A DNA stretch of 64,000 nucleotides from Scylla paramamosain (GCF_035594125.1 NC_087171.1:13976767-14040766); one strand, 5' to 3'; shown: positions 1-12,179, counted from the stretch's first letter. Notes: a model not told the origin generated them from the sequence alone. Numbers and translations: made by a program.

Positions 1-57
1 GCCTCGCCTCTTGTCTGCTGGTATCATGTGTCATGTTTGTATATGGTGTTGTGTTGC

Positions 58-58
58 T

Positions 59-89
<31 letters not shown>

Positions 90-101
90 AACAAACAAAC
101 A
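58..101. repeat. (AC)n followed by (AAAC)n microsatellite
   Basis: About 13 AC units run directly into four AAAC units. Frames through it give a Thr-His string and are not genes. Confidence 0.95.
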
Positions 102-556
102 TACGAACATAAAGCTTCAGTGATTGCCCTCTGCCTTCATATCACATTTGTGTTCTGTATCTTCGTCATCCATCTCACTTTTCCACCCATTCCTCCTCCT
201 CCTTCCCTCCCTACCTCTCGTTTTTTCCCCCTTTCCGTCCTTCCGTTTTTCCTCCCTCCCTTCAACAAGAGCAAAAGCCCAAATCCCTCAAATACGCCTC
301 AAAACGCTACATTTTCCCCCGAATAACACGAAAACGGGTTGGTTAATAGCACGGCGCACCTTTACGTTCGTGTATGATTTGCTGCTGCTGCCTTTTTGCT
401 GCCACGACTTAAAAAAAAAAAAAAAACTGTTTGCTGTTTCGTTTGCCAGAATTTTCACGTTCGCTGTTTTGATTTTAACGATACGCTGTTTGTTTATTTG
501 CTGGATTTGTACGTATGTATTTCCTGTTATTGTTGTTGTTGTTGTTGCTGTGGAGT

Positions 557-560
<4 letters not shown>

Positions 561-606
<46 letters not shown>
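561..606. repeat. (TG)n microsatellite
   Basis: About 23 uninterrupted TG units, ending in a TGAGTG variant. A short (TTG)n run sits just upstream at 530-548. A second, shorter (GT)n run lies at 744-763. Confidence 0.95.
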
Positions 607-608
<2 letters not shown>

Positions 609-763
609 TGTGTTTTCTCTCTTGTCAGGAGTTTTCCCTCTCTCGCCGCATGGTGTTTTACTGGTGGTTTTGGACTTAAGGGTGCGTGTCAGCAAGGTAG
701 GGAGGAAATCCTTTCAGCTGGGAGTTTGTTGGGGAGGAAAAATTGTGTGTGTGTGTGTGTGTT

Positions 764-2103
764 TGTGAGTGAGGGTGACGGAGGTGGGTAATGGAGGAGG
801 CAGACTTGGACTGATGAGTGTGCGGGTGGGTGATAAAGGATGATACAGGGTTTACTGTAATGAATCTAAGGCCATGTTTAGATGGACTGAAGCACGGCTC
901 CACTCACATTCATTGGCTGCACTCCCCGCCTCTCTGCTGTCAAGACCGTGCAAGGAAAGACAGGATGGTTTTCTTTCTAACGTAATAACTAGAATGAAAT
1001 ATGCCAGATGGCGCCAAAATGTTGCCTGTTTATTACGTCTTAACTAAATGAAAAAGTAGTCTGGAGTTTGCAAATACCTCCAGTTTCCTTTTAACTTTCT
1101 TTGAGGTGTTTCAGGGAAGGAGAAAGTTCGCGTTTACTACACCCACCTTAATTTGGACCTTTTCAGTCTTCCTTTGTGATGGTTTTCCTTTACCACTAGC
1201 TTCTAGGTCACAAGAGTCACGCCTCATACTTGCTGGCTACGAGTATTTCCGCCTTAACTCTTTGCTACCTTCCTTGCAGCGCATGGGAGAGGTTGCACAT
1301 TTCATTACCTTGGTTCCGTGTTCTCAAATCCCTGTAGGCAGTTTTCAGCCATCTATCTACAATACTCGCTTTTCCCCAGCAGTTTAACGAGGGTTGTGTT
1401 GAAACGCGACTTTTTCTATGAATAATTACCTGTGTATTTATGAGATTGACTGGTTGAGGTATAAATAATTAATGTATGTAACTTAATTTGCCGAATTATA
1501 ATGCGCTTATAACATTAATTTAAATCAGTAAGCAATAATACTCTCATCGTCTGCTTTCACTCACTGCCAGGCGGCCACGGAACACCGATACATTGAGTCG
1601 AGTAACCTTCAACTCTTACCTTCACTGTGCGCCGAGTTCTTCCTCTAACTGAATTCCTCTGGGCTGCCAAGAATCCATAGAAGACGGACAGCAGATCAGA
1701 GGACTTCAGATAGCAGGGAAGGCGCAAGACACAGGGCAAGTGAATGCAGGTTACCCGACTTCTGACAGCGTGTACCAGCGGGTTACGGCCACTTGAAAAG
1801 CATCTATTCCTGCGGCTGAGTGAGCGAGATCCCAGCATTACAGATGAGCCTTGGGATATGACCGACTTCTGTGACCGCGTCTTGAGAGCTGAGTGAGGGA
1901 AGGGAAGGCTGAAGAGTAAAGAGCGATGGGCCGAGCCGGTATGTGAGTGCGTGCAGGTGAGGTAACTAGGAGCAGGTGTCAGGAGAAGGGAGAAATGAGC
2001 TTAGAGAAGTAACACGAGTAAAAGAGACGAGGAGAAAAAATACGAGTGGGAAAGGAGAGGGAAGGGAGAAGAAAATTTAAATTGTTAGTCTTCTGTAACA
2101 AGC

Positions 2104-2104
<1 letters not shown>
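764..2104. other. Unique sequence, nothing recognised
   Basis: Mixed-composition sequence with no tract over 20 bp and no frame that reads like a protein. Short open frames of about 93 codons on either strand (around 1106-1387 and 1557-1838) have no hydrophobic, cysteine or motif pattern that I recognise. I see no promoter or splice evidence. Confidence 0.5.

Positions 2105-2166
<62 letters not shown>
2105..2166. repeat. (GT)31 microsatellite
   Basis: Pure GT run. It is the left arm of a GT...AT...CA trio spanning 2105-2521. Confidence 0.97.
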
Positions 2167-2167
<1 letters not shown>

Positions 2168-2211
2168 TACTGAAAGTCTTTTCTAGTCCGTGAGAAAGCG
2201 TCTCCGTTAGC

Positions 2212-2312
<101 letters not shown>

Positions 2313-2396
2313 TTTATCAAACCGATTTCTTTTTATCCTCTTATTGCTGTGGTTGTCTTCTGTCAACATTTAGAACACTGTAGAAAATGTTTGGTT

Positions 2397-2521
<125 letters not shown>

Positions 2522-2781
2522 ATATACAATAAATAAGAGGTTAATTTTCTTTTGGCCAGTTGTGAAAGTATTTAAGAGACTGATAGAAAAATAAATGTCT
2601 AAAAAAAAACTATATGACTTGAAAAAAAAAAAAAACTTGTGGAATTAAAAGACGGGGAGCAGGAAGAACATCAGCGTGTTGGTTCTGAACGGAAGCTTCT
2701 GCCCTAAGATGCTCCTCCTTCAGTGCCTTCTCTTTAACACTATCTCGATCTGACTGACTGTGATAGATGCCTCAGTAAGCC

Positions 2782-2882
<101 letters not shown>

Positions 2883-3211
2883 GCCCTTTTTTCTCCTTTC
2901 CCTCAGACTCTCTCGTTTCTCCTCACCATCCTCTCATTCCTGTCTCGCCTAACTCAGTCTTAAGTCCTTTTCCTCGCTCACTACTTTCTTATTTTCATGT
3001 CTTTTTCTTTTTTTATCTCTCCTTCTTTCCTCCTGATCCACCCTCTTTTTTTTTCCCTGTTCCTCTTCTTCTGCGTCTTTCTAATTTTTGTCACTTTTTT
3101 TTTCCAGCTTGTGTCTTGAATTTCATTATTTTGGTTTCCGACACTTTTTCTCTTTCCTTTTTTTAGTTTTTATATCGCTTCCTTTTGGTTTTGACGATCG
3201 CAGTATTTCCG

Positions 3212-3212
3212 C

Positions 3213-3277
<65 letters not shown>
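3212..3277. repeat. (CT)n microsatellite
   Basis: About 30 CT units, ending in a CTCCCTCT variant. It is followed at 3395-3435 by a short (CCA)n run. Confidence 0.96.
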
Positions 3278-3609
3278 TGGGAAAGAAAAAAAAAGTAAAA
3301 TTTCAAGCGTCCTCATTTCCTTCGTATCTCATTAATTTCCACCTCCTCTTTTTCTGCCCCATAAGATGTTTCCTCACTACACGTCCACTTACCACTACCA
3401 CCACCACCACCACCACCACCAACACCACCAACACAACCCTCCCCTCAGCCTGCTCTCCTCCCGCCCCCACCGCGCCCCCACTTCACCTGATAGGACACTC
3501 TCACTTACCCTGAAGATGGGGGTGATAAGCCCCTTCCATGCACAGCGAACTTTTCCCTTGTGGTGTAGTGCAGGATTTTTTTCTTCCCTTTCTTTCTGGG
3601 GACAACCAA

Positions 3610-3611
<2 letters not shown>

Positions 3612-3689
<78 letters not shown>
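3612..3689. repeat. (AG)39 microsatellite
   Basis: Pure AG tract in opposite polarity to the CT tract at 3212-3277. Confidence 0.97.
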
Positions 3690-3695
<6 letters not shown>

Positions 3696-4149
3696 TTTTT
3701 AATCTAATATTGCCCGTAGATGTTGACAGTTTCCAGTTAATAGATTAATTATGCCCCTGAGCGATTTTTTAGGGCAATTTTCATCCATGCGGTAGGAAAT
3801 TAAATAATGCTAAAAATAATGAGCTGTGTGATGGAGGCGGCTGGAGTGAGTGGCGTAAGGGAGGGAGGGAGATGGGGGGGGTGAGTGAAGTAGGGTGAGG
3901 TGCATTACTCGTGACTTACTCTCATGTGCTCAGAATGTCCTAACGTTTAGATAATATTGATGCTGATGATTTTACAGCCGGTCCATTAAGATGATTGGTC
4001 AAATATTCTCGTCTCGTCAAGGAAGGCCAGGCATGTCTTGAATGTTTTATCCCTCCGTGTCGTCCATGGTGAAACAAGCGGCTTTTTTAATCCTTTTGAT
4101 GTCTGTGGGTTCTTTCGATTTCAGTGAAATGATCCCTTGCTGGTCTGTT

Positions 4150-4760
4150 TACTGTTTTGAAAGGCGACACTTAACAGCAAAGGATGTAATTCAGTAAGAC
4201 TTGTTCATACATATACTAAATTACTAAATTACTGAGATAAAATCACTGTCATTACCACTTAAATTGTGATTACTGTTTTGAAAGGCAGCACTTTAAAGCA
4301 AAGGAGGTAATTGAGTAACACTTGTTAATAACTGAAATGATCTAAAATTACGCAAATAAGATAATTGTCATTACCACTCAGTCTGCATATTCTGAATACT
4401 GTTTTGAAAGGCAACAGTAAACAGCACAGTAGGTAATTAACTAAGACTTGTTAATACCTGTAAATTCATTGGTGAAATTATCTAGAATTACGCAAGCAAA
4501 ATCGTTGTCATTAGTACTCGGAGGGATAAAAGCTTTGGATAATCCTGTTCTCATTTGGGACTTGCACTTCAGTAGGTCTTCAGTGGACCTTTCCTGTAAT
4601 TCCTTTTTGTCTCCCTAAACCGAAGCCATTAAAAAAAAAAAAAGCATTTACTCTTTTATCTTCATCTTGTTAATACATATAGTTTTATTATTCACCAGTA
4701 AAAGGTATCTAGAATTACGCAAATAAAATCATTGCCATTAGCACTCAAAGGATTGAAAGC
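4150..4760. repeat. Diverged tandem repeat, ~125-bp unit
   Basis: Three units begin with TACTGTTTTGAAAGGC at 4150, 4271 and 4397. Each continues with a CAGCA..GTAATT..TAAGACTTGTTAATA stretch, then an ATTACGCAAATAAAATCATTGTCATTA stretch broken by substitutions. A fourth partial unit lies at about 4668-4757, after an insertion-like segment that carries an A13 run. Copies differ by many substitutions and small indels, so the array is old. Confidence 0.8.
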
Positions 4761-5092
4761 AGATTAGACAGGTATTTACTCCTTATCCTCTACTAAAGTA
4801 TTACGCATTGCCATCACAAAACTCAAAGTCCTCTGAACGTTTTATTTTTTTAATGAAATGAAGATTTTTCCGTGGTAGTTGTTGCGGTAACGACAGTTTT
4901 TATCGTTCTTATAAAAATTTCATTGCAACTTTTCCACTTTGTTTCCTAATTTACTGACAGCCGCGGTTTGAGGGAGTGATGGACGGGGAGGAGCCTTCAT
5001 CTTGACTATCCTACATTTATTATTGTATATTTCTTTCTGAAGTCTGTTGTTTATCTGCTTATATTCCTTTTGTCTTCTAAGATTTTACTCCA

Positions 5093-5310
5093 CCTCCTCC
5101 TCCTCCTCCTCTCTTCTTCTTCTTCTTCTTCTTCTTCTTCTTCTTCTTCTTCTTCTTCTTCTTCTTCTTCTTCTTCTTCTTCCTCTTCTCCTCCTCCTCC
5201 TCCTCCTCCTCCTCCTCCTCCTCCTCCTCCTCCTCCTCCTCCTCCTCCTCCTCCTCCTCCTCCTCCTCCTCCTCCTCCTCCTCCTCCTCCTCCTCCTCCT
5301 CCTCCTCCTA
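5093..5310. repeat. (CTT)n-(CTC)n polypyrimidine triplet tract
   Basis: 216 bp of almost pure pyrimidine on the plus strand. A (CTC)n start leads into (TTC)n at 5113-5182 and then (CTC)n/(TCC)n to 5310. The plus-strand frames read as poly-Leu, poly-Ser and poly-Pro. No coding role is supported. Confidence 0.95.
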
Positions 5311-5395
5311 TCTTTGGTATTCGGTCTCCAAGTCTCAGTCTCTTTCCTTGTTAGTTCTCCCCGTGTCTGGCTTTATTTCCTCCCTTCTTGTCTTG

Positions 5396-5398
<3 letters not shown>

Positions 5399-5447
<49 letters not shown>
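5399..5447. repeat. (TG)n microsatellite
   Basis: About 24 TG units, 90 bp downstream of the polypyrimidine triplet tract. Confidence 0.96.
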
Positions 5448-5448
<1 letters not shown>

Positions 5449-5826
5449 CTTAAATTATCTCTAGATTCCTGAAAAACAACCCGTTAAAAGTTTAGGCCCA
5501 CACTGCCAAGGAGGTTGGCACACTTTAAATGCTACACGTATAATTTACATAGAGATGCACAATTTTCGAAGTAAAGGCCGAGTTCTTAAGATATAATCGA
5601 CGCTAATGTGTTATGAATATATTAACATGAAGATTTTGGGGATCAGCAAGTGAGAAGATGGTCTTGCTGCTACGTCCGCCCAGCTCGCATTTAATGGAGA
5701 TTTTCTTAAGAATAAACTATAGAAAAAAAAAGTCACATGTACTGTTGGGTTACGGAAGTTATCCATTAGGTTTTACTCTGCCTATTTCTAGTGTAAGGAA
5801 ATCTCATCTGGCACTACATCACCTTT

Positions 5827-6200
5827 CTTATGCTGATGATGTAAATTCTTATGGTGGTTGTGTGCTGTGATGCTGCTCTCTGATAGATGTGTTATGCAGG
5901 TGATGTACGAGTATATTGTGATGGGGATTGTTATGCGGTTAAGGTAAGTTGTTGTTACTGTCAGTAGGGGTGTTATGTAGGTATTATACGTAGTTTGGTA
6001 CTCAGGTGACAGAAGTTGCTGTTATTACTCGTACATGATAGATTGTTATGCACGTGATGCAAATTGTTAAGCACGTAGGTCAGATCGATTAAATGGATAA
6101 AATAGACTGTTATGCAGGTAATATAAGTTGCTATTGATTGTCAGATACGTTAATTTGTATGTAATGTAAGTGCTATTACTGTCAAAATACTCAGTAAAAA
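5827..6200. repeat. Degenerate GTTATGCAGGTGATGTAA-type repeat
   Basis: The phrase GTTATGCAGGTGATGTA recurs with substitutions near 5827, 5890, 5930, 5969, 6047, 6110 and 6150. Spacing is irregular (about 40-75 bp). AGTTGCTATTACTGTCAG-like phrases lie between copies. This looks like a decayed minisatellite. Confidence 0.6.
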
Positions 6201-7080
6201 TGCTGTTGGGTTATATCAAAGAGCCATGAATCTGACAGTGGATGGAGTCGAGAAACTCGCAATAACTCAATAATCGTGTTTTCCCCTCAAGAGATCAAAG
6301 AAATCCTGAGTGCAATTTTACCATGACGAAGAAAGGTTGCGGTCTGCGGCTTTTCCTCGAGAACGAATTACTTCATTTCTTTTTCTCTGCTTTGTATGAT
6401 AAGTCCACGCACTCCACCAGCGTCTGTCATTGTTCTTGTTTGATAAAAGTAATGATGGATTTTTCTGCTTCTCAGCTCCATAACTGTAATACATGATAGG
6501 ATTATATCGGTCATCTTTTATGTCCTTTTGTTCCTCCCGTGCAGTACCGCGCTGACACCGTCTTTGAGCCACATATAATTAACGCTTCGACTGCTACGGG
6601 CTCTCCTTATAAAATATTGTAATGCAAGTTCAGAACATGATTTCAAGAGCCAACACTGATAGTAAAAGGCGTAATCGTATAATTCAAATCTTCAAGGGCC
6701 TGCAGCTATACTGGTTTCCTCATTAAAATTGTTTCGGTTTACCGAAATACCAACTGTCATTTTATTATATTAGCAGTCACAGAGTTAAATGAATATATGT
6801 TTCCTTCAAGGTATTGTCTGTGGTATGAAAAATCAGGATGTTGGTTTCATAATTTAGCAACTTCAGTGAAGAGGAGGCCAAAAAAAGATTCAAAGATCAT
6901 CTACAAATTGTCATCAAATGTTGGGCACGTAATACTGCAGTCCTGGAGGAAAGCGGTCAGGTAGTAAGTGGCCAGACAAACTGAGGCAGGAATGTGATGA
7001 GTTTATTAACTACGTATAATAAAAAGGTTGTAATCTTTATTCTGATCAGTAAGCAGTTATTGCAAAGGATCTTTTCCCGC
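6201..7080. other. Unique sequence, nothing recognised
   Basis: AT-leaning sequence without simple tracts. Frames are short and show no family signature. Confidence 0.45.
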
Positions 7081-7106
7081 TGCGGTGACCCGTTACTCTT
7101 TTTGCC

Positions 7107-7468
7107 ATGCCAGAAAAAAAAAAATCTAATTTAATAATGTGGCTTGCAGTTCTGGTGACTCTTTTGATGGGTTTAAATATTTTTCTAAGCCAATCTGTTG
7201 AGTCTGATGAAAACACCCAAGTCTCGTTATTGAGTGAGGATCTTCATAGTCCAAAATCACATCAGCTGATGGTTGATGTGAACGTAACTAGTGTGGAGTG
7301 CCGCAGGTTGTCACACTGACCGAGCTGCCAGGTACCGAGAGCCTCAGCACCAGTGTGGAGGGAACAACAGAAAGACAAAGACCTCTTCTGACAAACACAA
7401 GAAGGGTGAAGGTGGCCCGGACGTCCCCTTCCTCCTCCGCACCAATAAAAGAAGCGGTGTTGACGTGA
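7107..7468 (+). pseudogene. Possible broken exon of a signal-anchored (type II) membrane protein
   Basis: From the ATG at 7107 the frame gives a basic N terminus (MPEKKKS), a hydrophobic segment of about 20 residues (residues ~9-28, from LIMWLAVLVTLLMGLNIFL) and a polar stalk with an N-glycosylation sequon (NVT). It stops at 7317-7319. A different frame, open from about 7291 (CGVPQVVTLTELPGTE...) to a TGA near 7468, continues with the same polar, Ser/Thr-rich character. That suggests one coding stretch interrupted by a small indel near 7290-7307. A basic tail, one transmembrane anchor and a stalk are typical of Golgi glycosyl- and sulfotransferases, but no catalytic domain is visible here. 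Alternatives are a first exon with an intron that I cannot place, or chance. The A10 run inside the first codons is slippage-prone. Confidence 0.3.
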
Positions 7469-7887
7469 TGGAGAAAACTCCATCCGGAAATTACTCGAGA
7501 TTAGTTATATTTTACTCAGCAGAAACAAACTGAAAAAAAAAAAAAAATGTTGCTTTGATGCTTTAGTTTAGATCTCGAACAGCATGTTAACGTTTCCTCA
7601 AGAAGAATTCGTAGTTTGAAGCATTTTAGAACTAAAGTACCGAACGGCGGAATCAAGGTATGATGTGACGTAACGGCAAGCTTTTCTTTCCAACCTAAAG
7701 CACAAATGAACTTCATCTTCGCCAATTCTGAACATCAAGTCAGTCTGCGATGTGAACACACCATTCCATTTACTCTGCTATAAGAAATGTTCATGTAGTC
7801 TTGCTGTATGGGTTGAAGCTTTAACGTGGATACGAATTGCTTTATATAAATTTCGTTGGTGCATTTTTCCCCTCTTGAGATGACAAA

Positions 7888-8112
7888 GTGAAGACTATCG
7901 CCCTATCAAGAACACTGAGCTATATTTCAAGTGTAGCGTTGCAGTCTGGGAACCTTTCCTGCACCCTTGGCTCCTCTGCAGTAGTAATTTGTAAGCTGGA
8001 GGGCAGACCAGATTCAGATTGGACTCTGCCGGCAGGGGAAACTTGCACGTCTACCGACCCACCGCTCGTCTGTCGGTCATCGTCGGTCACCCGCCTCGCC
8101 AGGTCACGTTAG
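7888..8112 (+). other. Short open frame, doubtful
   Basis: The frame opens at a GTG and reads for 74 codons with several Cys residues and an SSAVVICKLEGRPDSDW phrase. A CAG at about 7942 could be a splice acceptor. I recognise no family. It lies 400 bp downstream of the possible membrane-protein exon, so it could be another fragment of the same locus, but nothing ties the two together. Confidence 0.12.
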
Positions 8113-8304
8113 TCTCGCCTCAGGACGTAGTGTTGCTCCCTTTCATTGACATTCGACCTTTACATATTTCATCACTTTCATTTCAAGCTTTTGCCTTCAT
8201 GTTTATCTACATTTTTCTTATCGTATTTTTTCTACACTTGTTCAGAAGTGGCTCATGTCTGGGTCAGGTACGAGTAATGAATGACTTTTGTGTGGCTGGT
8301 TGTA

Positions 8305-8412
8305 TTATTTATTTATTTATTTATTTATATTTATTTATTTATTATTATCATTATTTATTTATTTTTTATTTATTTATTTATTCATTTATTTATTTATTTA
8401 TTTATTTATTTT
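8305..8412. repeat. (TTTA)n tetranucleotide tract
   Basis: About 26 TTTA units with a few TTATTATCATTATT interruptions, ending in a T11 run. Confidence 0.95.
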
Positions 8413-8529
8413 TTTTTTTTGTGATCCACACATTTCTTATTGCATGGATGAAATCTCTGCTGAAGCACATGTATTTCATAGAGTATTTTCTTTAACATTT
8501 CCCGGGGCAGTTTTCCAAGGGTTATGCAA

Positions 8530-9500
8530 TTCAAGCAAAATGTAATGTAAGAATTGCGCCAGCGTTGCTCCGACAATGAGCTCATCAAGAGTTAAGAGTA
8601 ATGTCTTATTTCAATAAGAGTTCCTTGATGTCTTGCTCTCAGCGAAATAAGACTCCCTGCACGTCCCACACGTCCCTGCATGTCCTTGGAGGCGAAGCCG
8701 CCCAACAAGCCCGGCTGGTCACAGTGTGTGTGCAGACTGATGCGGTGGTGTTTTTCTTTATGCCGTCAAGCTCGCTGCTGGGAACCACTGCTGCCGCGTG
8801 TGTTGCCTGACTGATAGACAGACAGTTACACACATACACAAAAGAAAAGCGCCAACGTACTGCCTGCACACACTGCAGTCACACTTGGATCTGTGACTTT
8901 CAACCTTAGGATTTGGTGATCGGTGCACAGTTTGCAGGGACACATGCCAGATAACGGAAGTGTCGCTGAGAGGACGAGATATGTGTGGAAAATATTATGA
9001 ATTGACAGATACAGGCGAACTGACAGACAGGCAGACGCACGATCAGGCAAAGTTCCCATGACTCCTTTCCCAGCACGCGCCCTTTGTCTCCATTCCCTGC
9101 TGCCTCCCTGCCCCTCCCAGAAGTCACTCGAGCCGTGACCCGCCCCTCAGGTGGCCCCGAAGTGCCGTTTTCCCTCCGCTCTCTCATGACTAAGGACTCC
9201 CCGCGGGAAAGCCTAACCATCTTATGCCCTCCCTCGCGATCCGCTTAAACTTCTCAACATTATCCCTCTTCTCCTCCTTTCTTCTCGATCTTCTCCTTAT
9301 CCTTGTCCTCTTCATTTTTTTCTTTCCTCCCTCACTTTTTTTTTCACATCCTTTTCCTGGTTCTCTGTTTTATCTTAATTTCTTTCCTCCTCCTTCTCCT
9401 CCTCCTCCTTTACTCGTTACTCGTATTTTTCAAATTTCTTTGACATTTTTGTTTAACGCAGTTTTATTTGACATTCGTTTAAAAACTTTAAATGTTTGTT
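8530..9500. other. Unique sequence, nothing recognised
   Basis: The middle (9060-9220) is GC-richer than its surroundings and the last part is pyrimidine-rich. No exon, RNA gene or mobile-element signature was seen. Confidence 0.4.
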
Positions 9501-9520
9501 CAATTCACTATTTTAAATGC

Positions 9521-9526
<6 letters not shown>

Positions 9527-9612
<86 letters not shown>

Positions 9613-9620
9613 CGCTCGCT
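9527..9620. repeat. (TC)n microsatellite with (GCTC)n end
   Basis: About 42 TC units, then three CTCG/GCTC units. It is followed 60 bp later by a (GA)n tract of opposite polarity. Confidence 0.96.
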
Positions 9621-9676
9621 CTGGAGTTCCGGTTCCGAGAAAAAAAAACAATTAACATGATTAAAATAAGTGATTG

Positions 9677-9680
<4 letters not shown>

Positions 9681-9720
<40 letters not shown>
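9681..9720. repeat. (GA)20 microsatellite
   Basis: Pure GA run, complementary to the TC tract at 9527-9610. Confidence 0.97.
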
Positions 9721-9723
<3 letters not shown>

Positions 9724-10007
9724 GGTGTGCTTGACAGTCTTTCTGGGTGTTGACGAGTGATCGTTTTCAGTACCTGAAGCTTCGACACACGCCCGGCACC
9801 CGTCTCGTTATCACACCCCAAGGATTCGTTCCACTTTGAAAACTTCGACTCTGCAACCAAAGCAGTCGTGAGTTTACTTCGCCTCTGCTTTAGTGTCACC
9901 GAATTCTAAGTAACTGTCGCCTCTTTTCCCTGCAGGGTTGTTGTTACCGTGGCCGCGGAGCATTGAGCCGAAATGTGTGGTAAAAGTTTACAATGGATGA
10001 GGCGCCG

Positions 10008-10008
<1 letters not shown>

Positions 10009-10043
<35 letters not shown>
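10009..10043. repeat. (TG)n microsatellite
   Basis: About 17 TG units. A degenerate GGTGGTAGTGG stretch follows at 10170-10240. Confidence 0.95.
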
Positions 10044-10044
<1 letters not shown>

Positions 10045-10249
10045 CCAGGGGGTGGGTAGGGGTGGCTTAGACGTAAATTTCAACGCCATGTGTTACCCAA
10101 AACTCCGAACTATATTGCAGGAAAGGCTGTGTTGCACTCTTGACTTTAAATCGTGCACGGGAATGTCTGTGGTATTGGTGGTGGTGGTAGTGGGGGTGGC
10201 AGGAGTGGTAGTGGCGGTGGGAGGGAGTGTCATTAAGGTCGGTGGAGGG

Positions 10250-11086
10250 AGGGATAAACCGATAAGCCTTGTAGATGTGGTTGTGTTGCTTTTGTTGTCA
10301 TTAACATTTATCTGTTTATATTCACCTCTTTGAATTCTCACAGGACGGGGTCAAGTTTATAACGTCTCATCATTTACTACCAAATGATCACGTTTTCTTT
10401 AAACTTGAGTATACAATTTGCACGCTCACCACTTCCTCTGGCAATGCATTCCACCGATTTGTTGCTCTATTTGCAACACTTTCCACACTTGCTTATCTCT
10501 TCTTGTGTTTCTTAGTTTCTTGCTGTGTCTTAACATTGCACTTCCTTAGCATTTTGGTCTGTCTTTTATTTTGTTTCCTTTTTTTTTTTTATACACTTGC
10601 CCTTCATAATCGTGACACTCTTATCTTTTGTATTACACCTTGTGCAGAACTTATTGGCGTAACGGTGAACATTAAGATACTTTCCTTTTGATCATGGTAA
10701 GTAAGCATCGGCTAAATACATTACTGGTTTCGCTATTTAGCCGTCTGACTGGCTTATTACTTGGCTTGCTAGATTATAAGCTTATTTATCCAAATGGCTA
10801 ACTATATAACTAACTGTGTGGTTGGCTGTATGACTTACTGGCTTACTACAACTGCTCTCCTGGTATCAGACAATACAAGTACCATCTGTAACTCTGAAAG
10901 CTGACGCATAACACATACAAAAGGAAATTCCAATGACGTTGAATATTTACACAACACAACCTCCGCCGCACCCTCCTGGTCCATCTCAGGGAAAGAAGGC
11001 AGGTGGACGAAATGAACCTGGGACGTTGAAAGTCATTGCATGGGTCATGGTGAATTATCGTGAACTGGGTCTTGTTAAAGTAATGG

Positions 11087-11092
<6 letters not shown>
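10250..11092. other. Unique sequence, nothing recognised
   Basis: T-rich through 10500-10700. At 10740-10850 there is a cryptic, loosely repeated CTGGCTTACT/GGCTAACTA pattern. No gene evidence. Confidence 0.4.

Positions 11093-11151
<59 letters not shown>
11093..11151. repeat. (TG)29 microsatellite
   Basis: Pure TG tract. Confidence 0.97.
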
Positions 11152-11152
<1 letters not shown>

Positions 11153-11710
11153 GAGATTGAATTCATCATCTCCTGACGTTCATCCTCTTCTTAATCATTC
11201 ATCCCGTCCTTCCTCCCCTTCCTTCCATCTCTCATACGCCCACGCGGCCATCACCACCTCCCCTGTCCCTCATTCACAATCACGCAAGCAGTCATGCAAG
11301 CAAACAAGACCAAAACTCACACGGCGTCACGCACTGTACGACCTTTCGAGTTAGACACAGACTTCTTACTAAAATAACCTTCCTATTTTTCCTATACTTC
11401 AAAACCAGCCAGCTCATACATGTACAGGTAGCATTACCTCACACACAGAGACACGCAGACGCACATACAATCAGCACAAACGCGTGGCTGGAAGGAGAAT
11501 GTGTTGTGGCTCAGGGTTCACACTCCCTTGGGTACAGACACGCCAGCACTCACGGCTTAATAATACCTGTCAATGGATGAGAGGCGCCCGGGGTCCAGGG
11601 AAAGCCACGGGTGGTGTGTAGCCGGGCGACAGATATTGGGAAAAGAAATGGTGAAAAAAGTATAATATATAGTGGAAGCAAGGTATGTGTGTTAAGGGGG
11701 AAAGGTGTTG

Positions 11711-11714
<4 letters not shown>

Positions 11715-11793
<79 letters not shown>
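11715..11793. repeat. (AG)39 microsatellite
   Basis: Pure AG tract, 78 bp upstream of an inversely oriented CT tract. Confidence 0.97.
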
Positions 11794-11795
<2 letters not shown>

Positions 11796-11868
11796 TACAT
11801 GTGAGTTCAATTTCCATGGTTTTCTATTTTTTTAACCGGATATACGCTCTCAAACTATAAATACCGAA

Positions 11869-11972
<104 letters not shown>

Positions 11973-12177
11973 CTTTGCTTATTTATTTTACCTGCTTACT
12001 TTCCTGCCCCCTGCTTCTCTGCATTTTTGTCCGCTTTGTTGAAGTGAGTGGATTTCCTTGTTCCCTTTAAATGTCAGTCACATACGTACACCGTGGAGGA
12101 GAGGAAGTGAAAGATAGTGAAAATATTGTGTTTAGTGTCACGCTCTATTTCAGGTTGACGGGATGAAAATTACAAAG

Positions 12178-12179
<2 letters not shown>

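Noticed and set aside
5070..5472. Poly-Leu, poly-Ser and poly-Pro proteins of 94-141 codons
   Set aside because: They are pure translations of the CTT/CTC triplet tract, with no conserved flanks.
5658..5870. Frame ending in SYADDVN, like the reverse-transcriptase catalytic box
   Set aside because: No other reverse-transcriptase motif lies upstream in any frame. The string arises from the GCTGATGAT part of the degenerate GTTATGCAGGTGATG repeat, so it is coincidence.
8639..9220. Overlapping minus-strand frames of 60-104 codons
   Set aside because: Several frames are open over one moderately GC-rich interval with no consistent motif. Chance overlap is likely.
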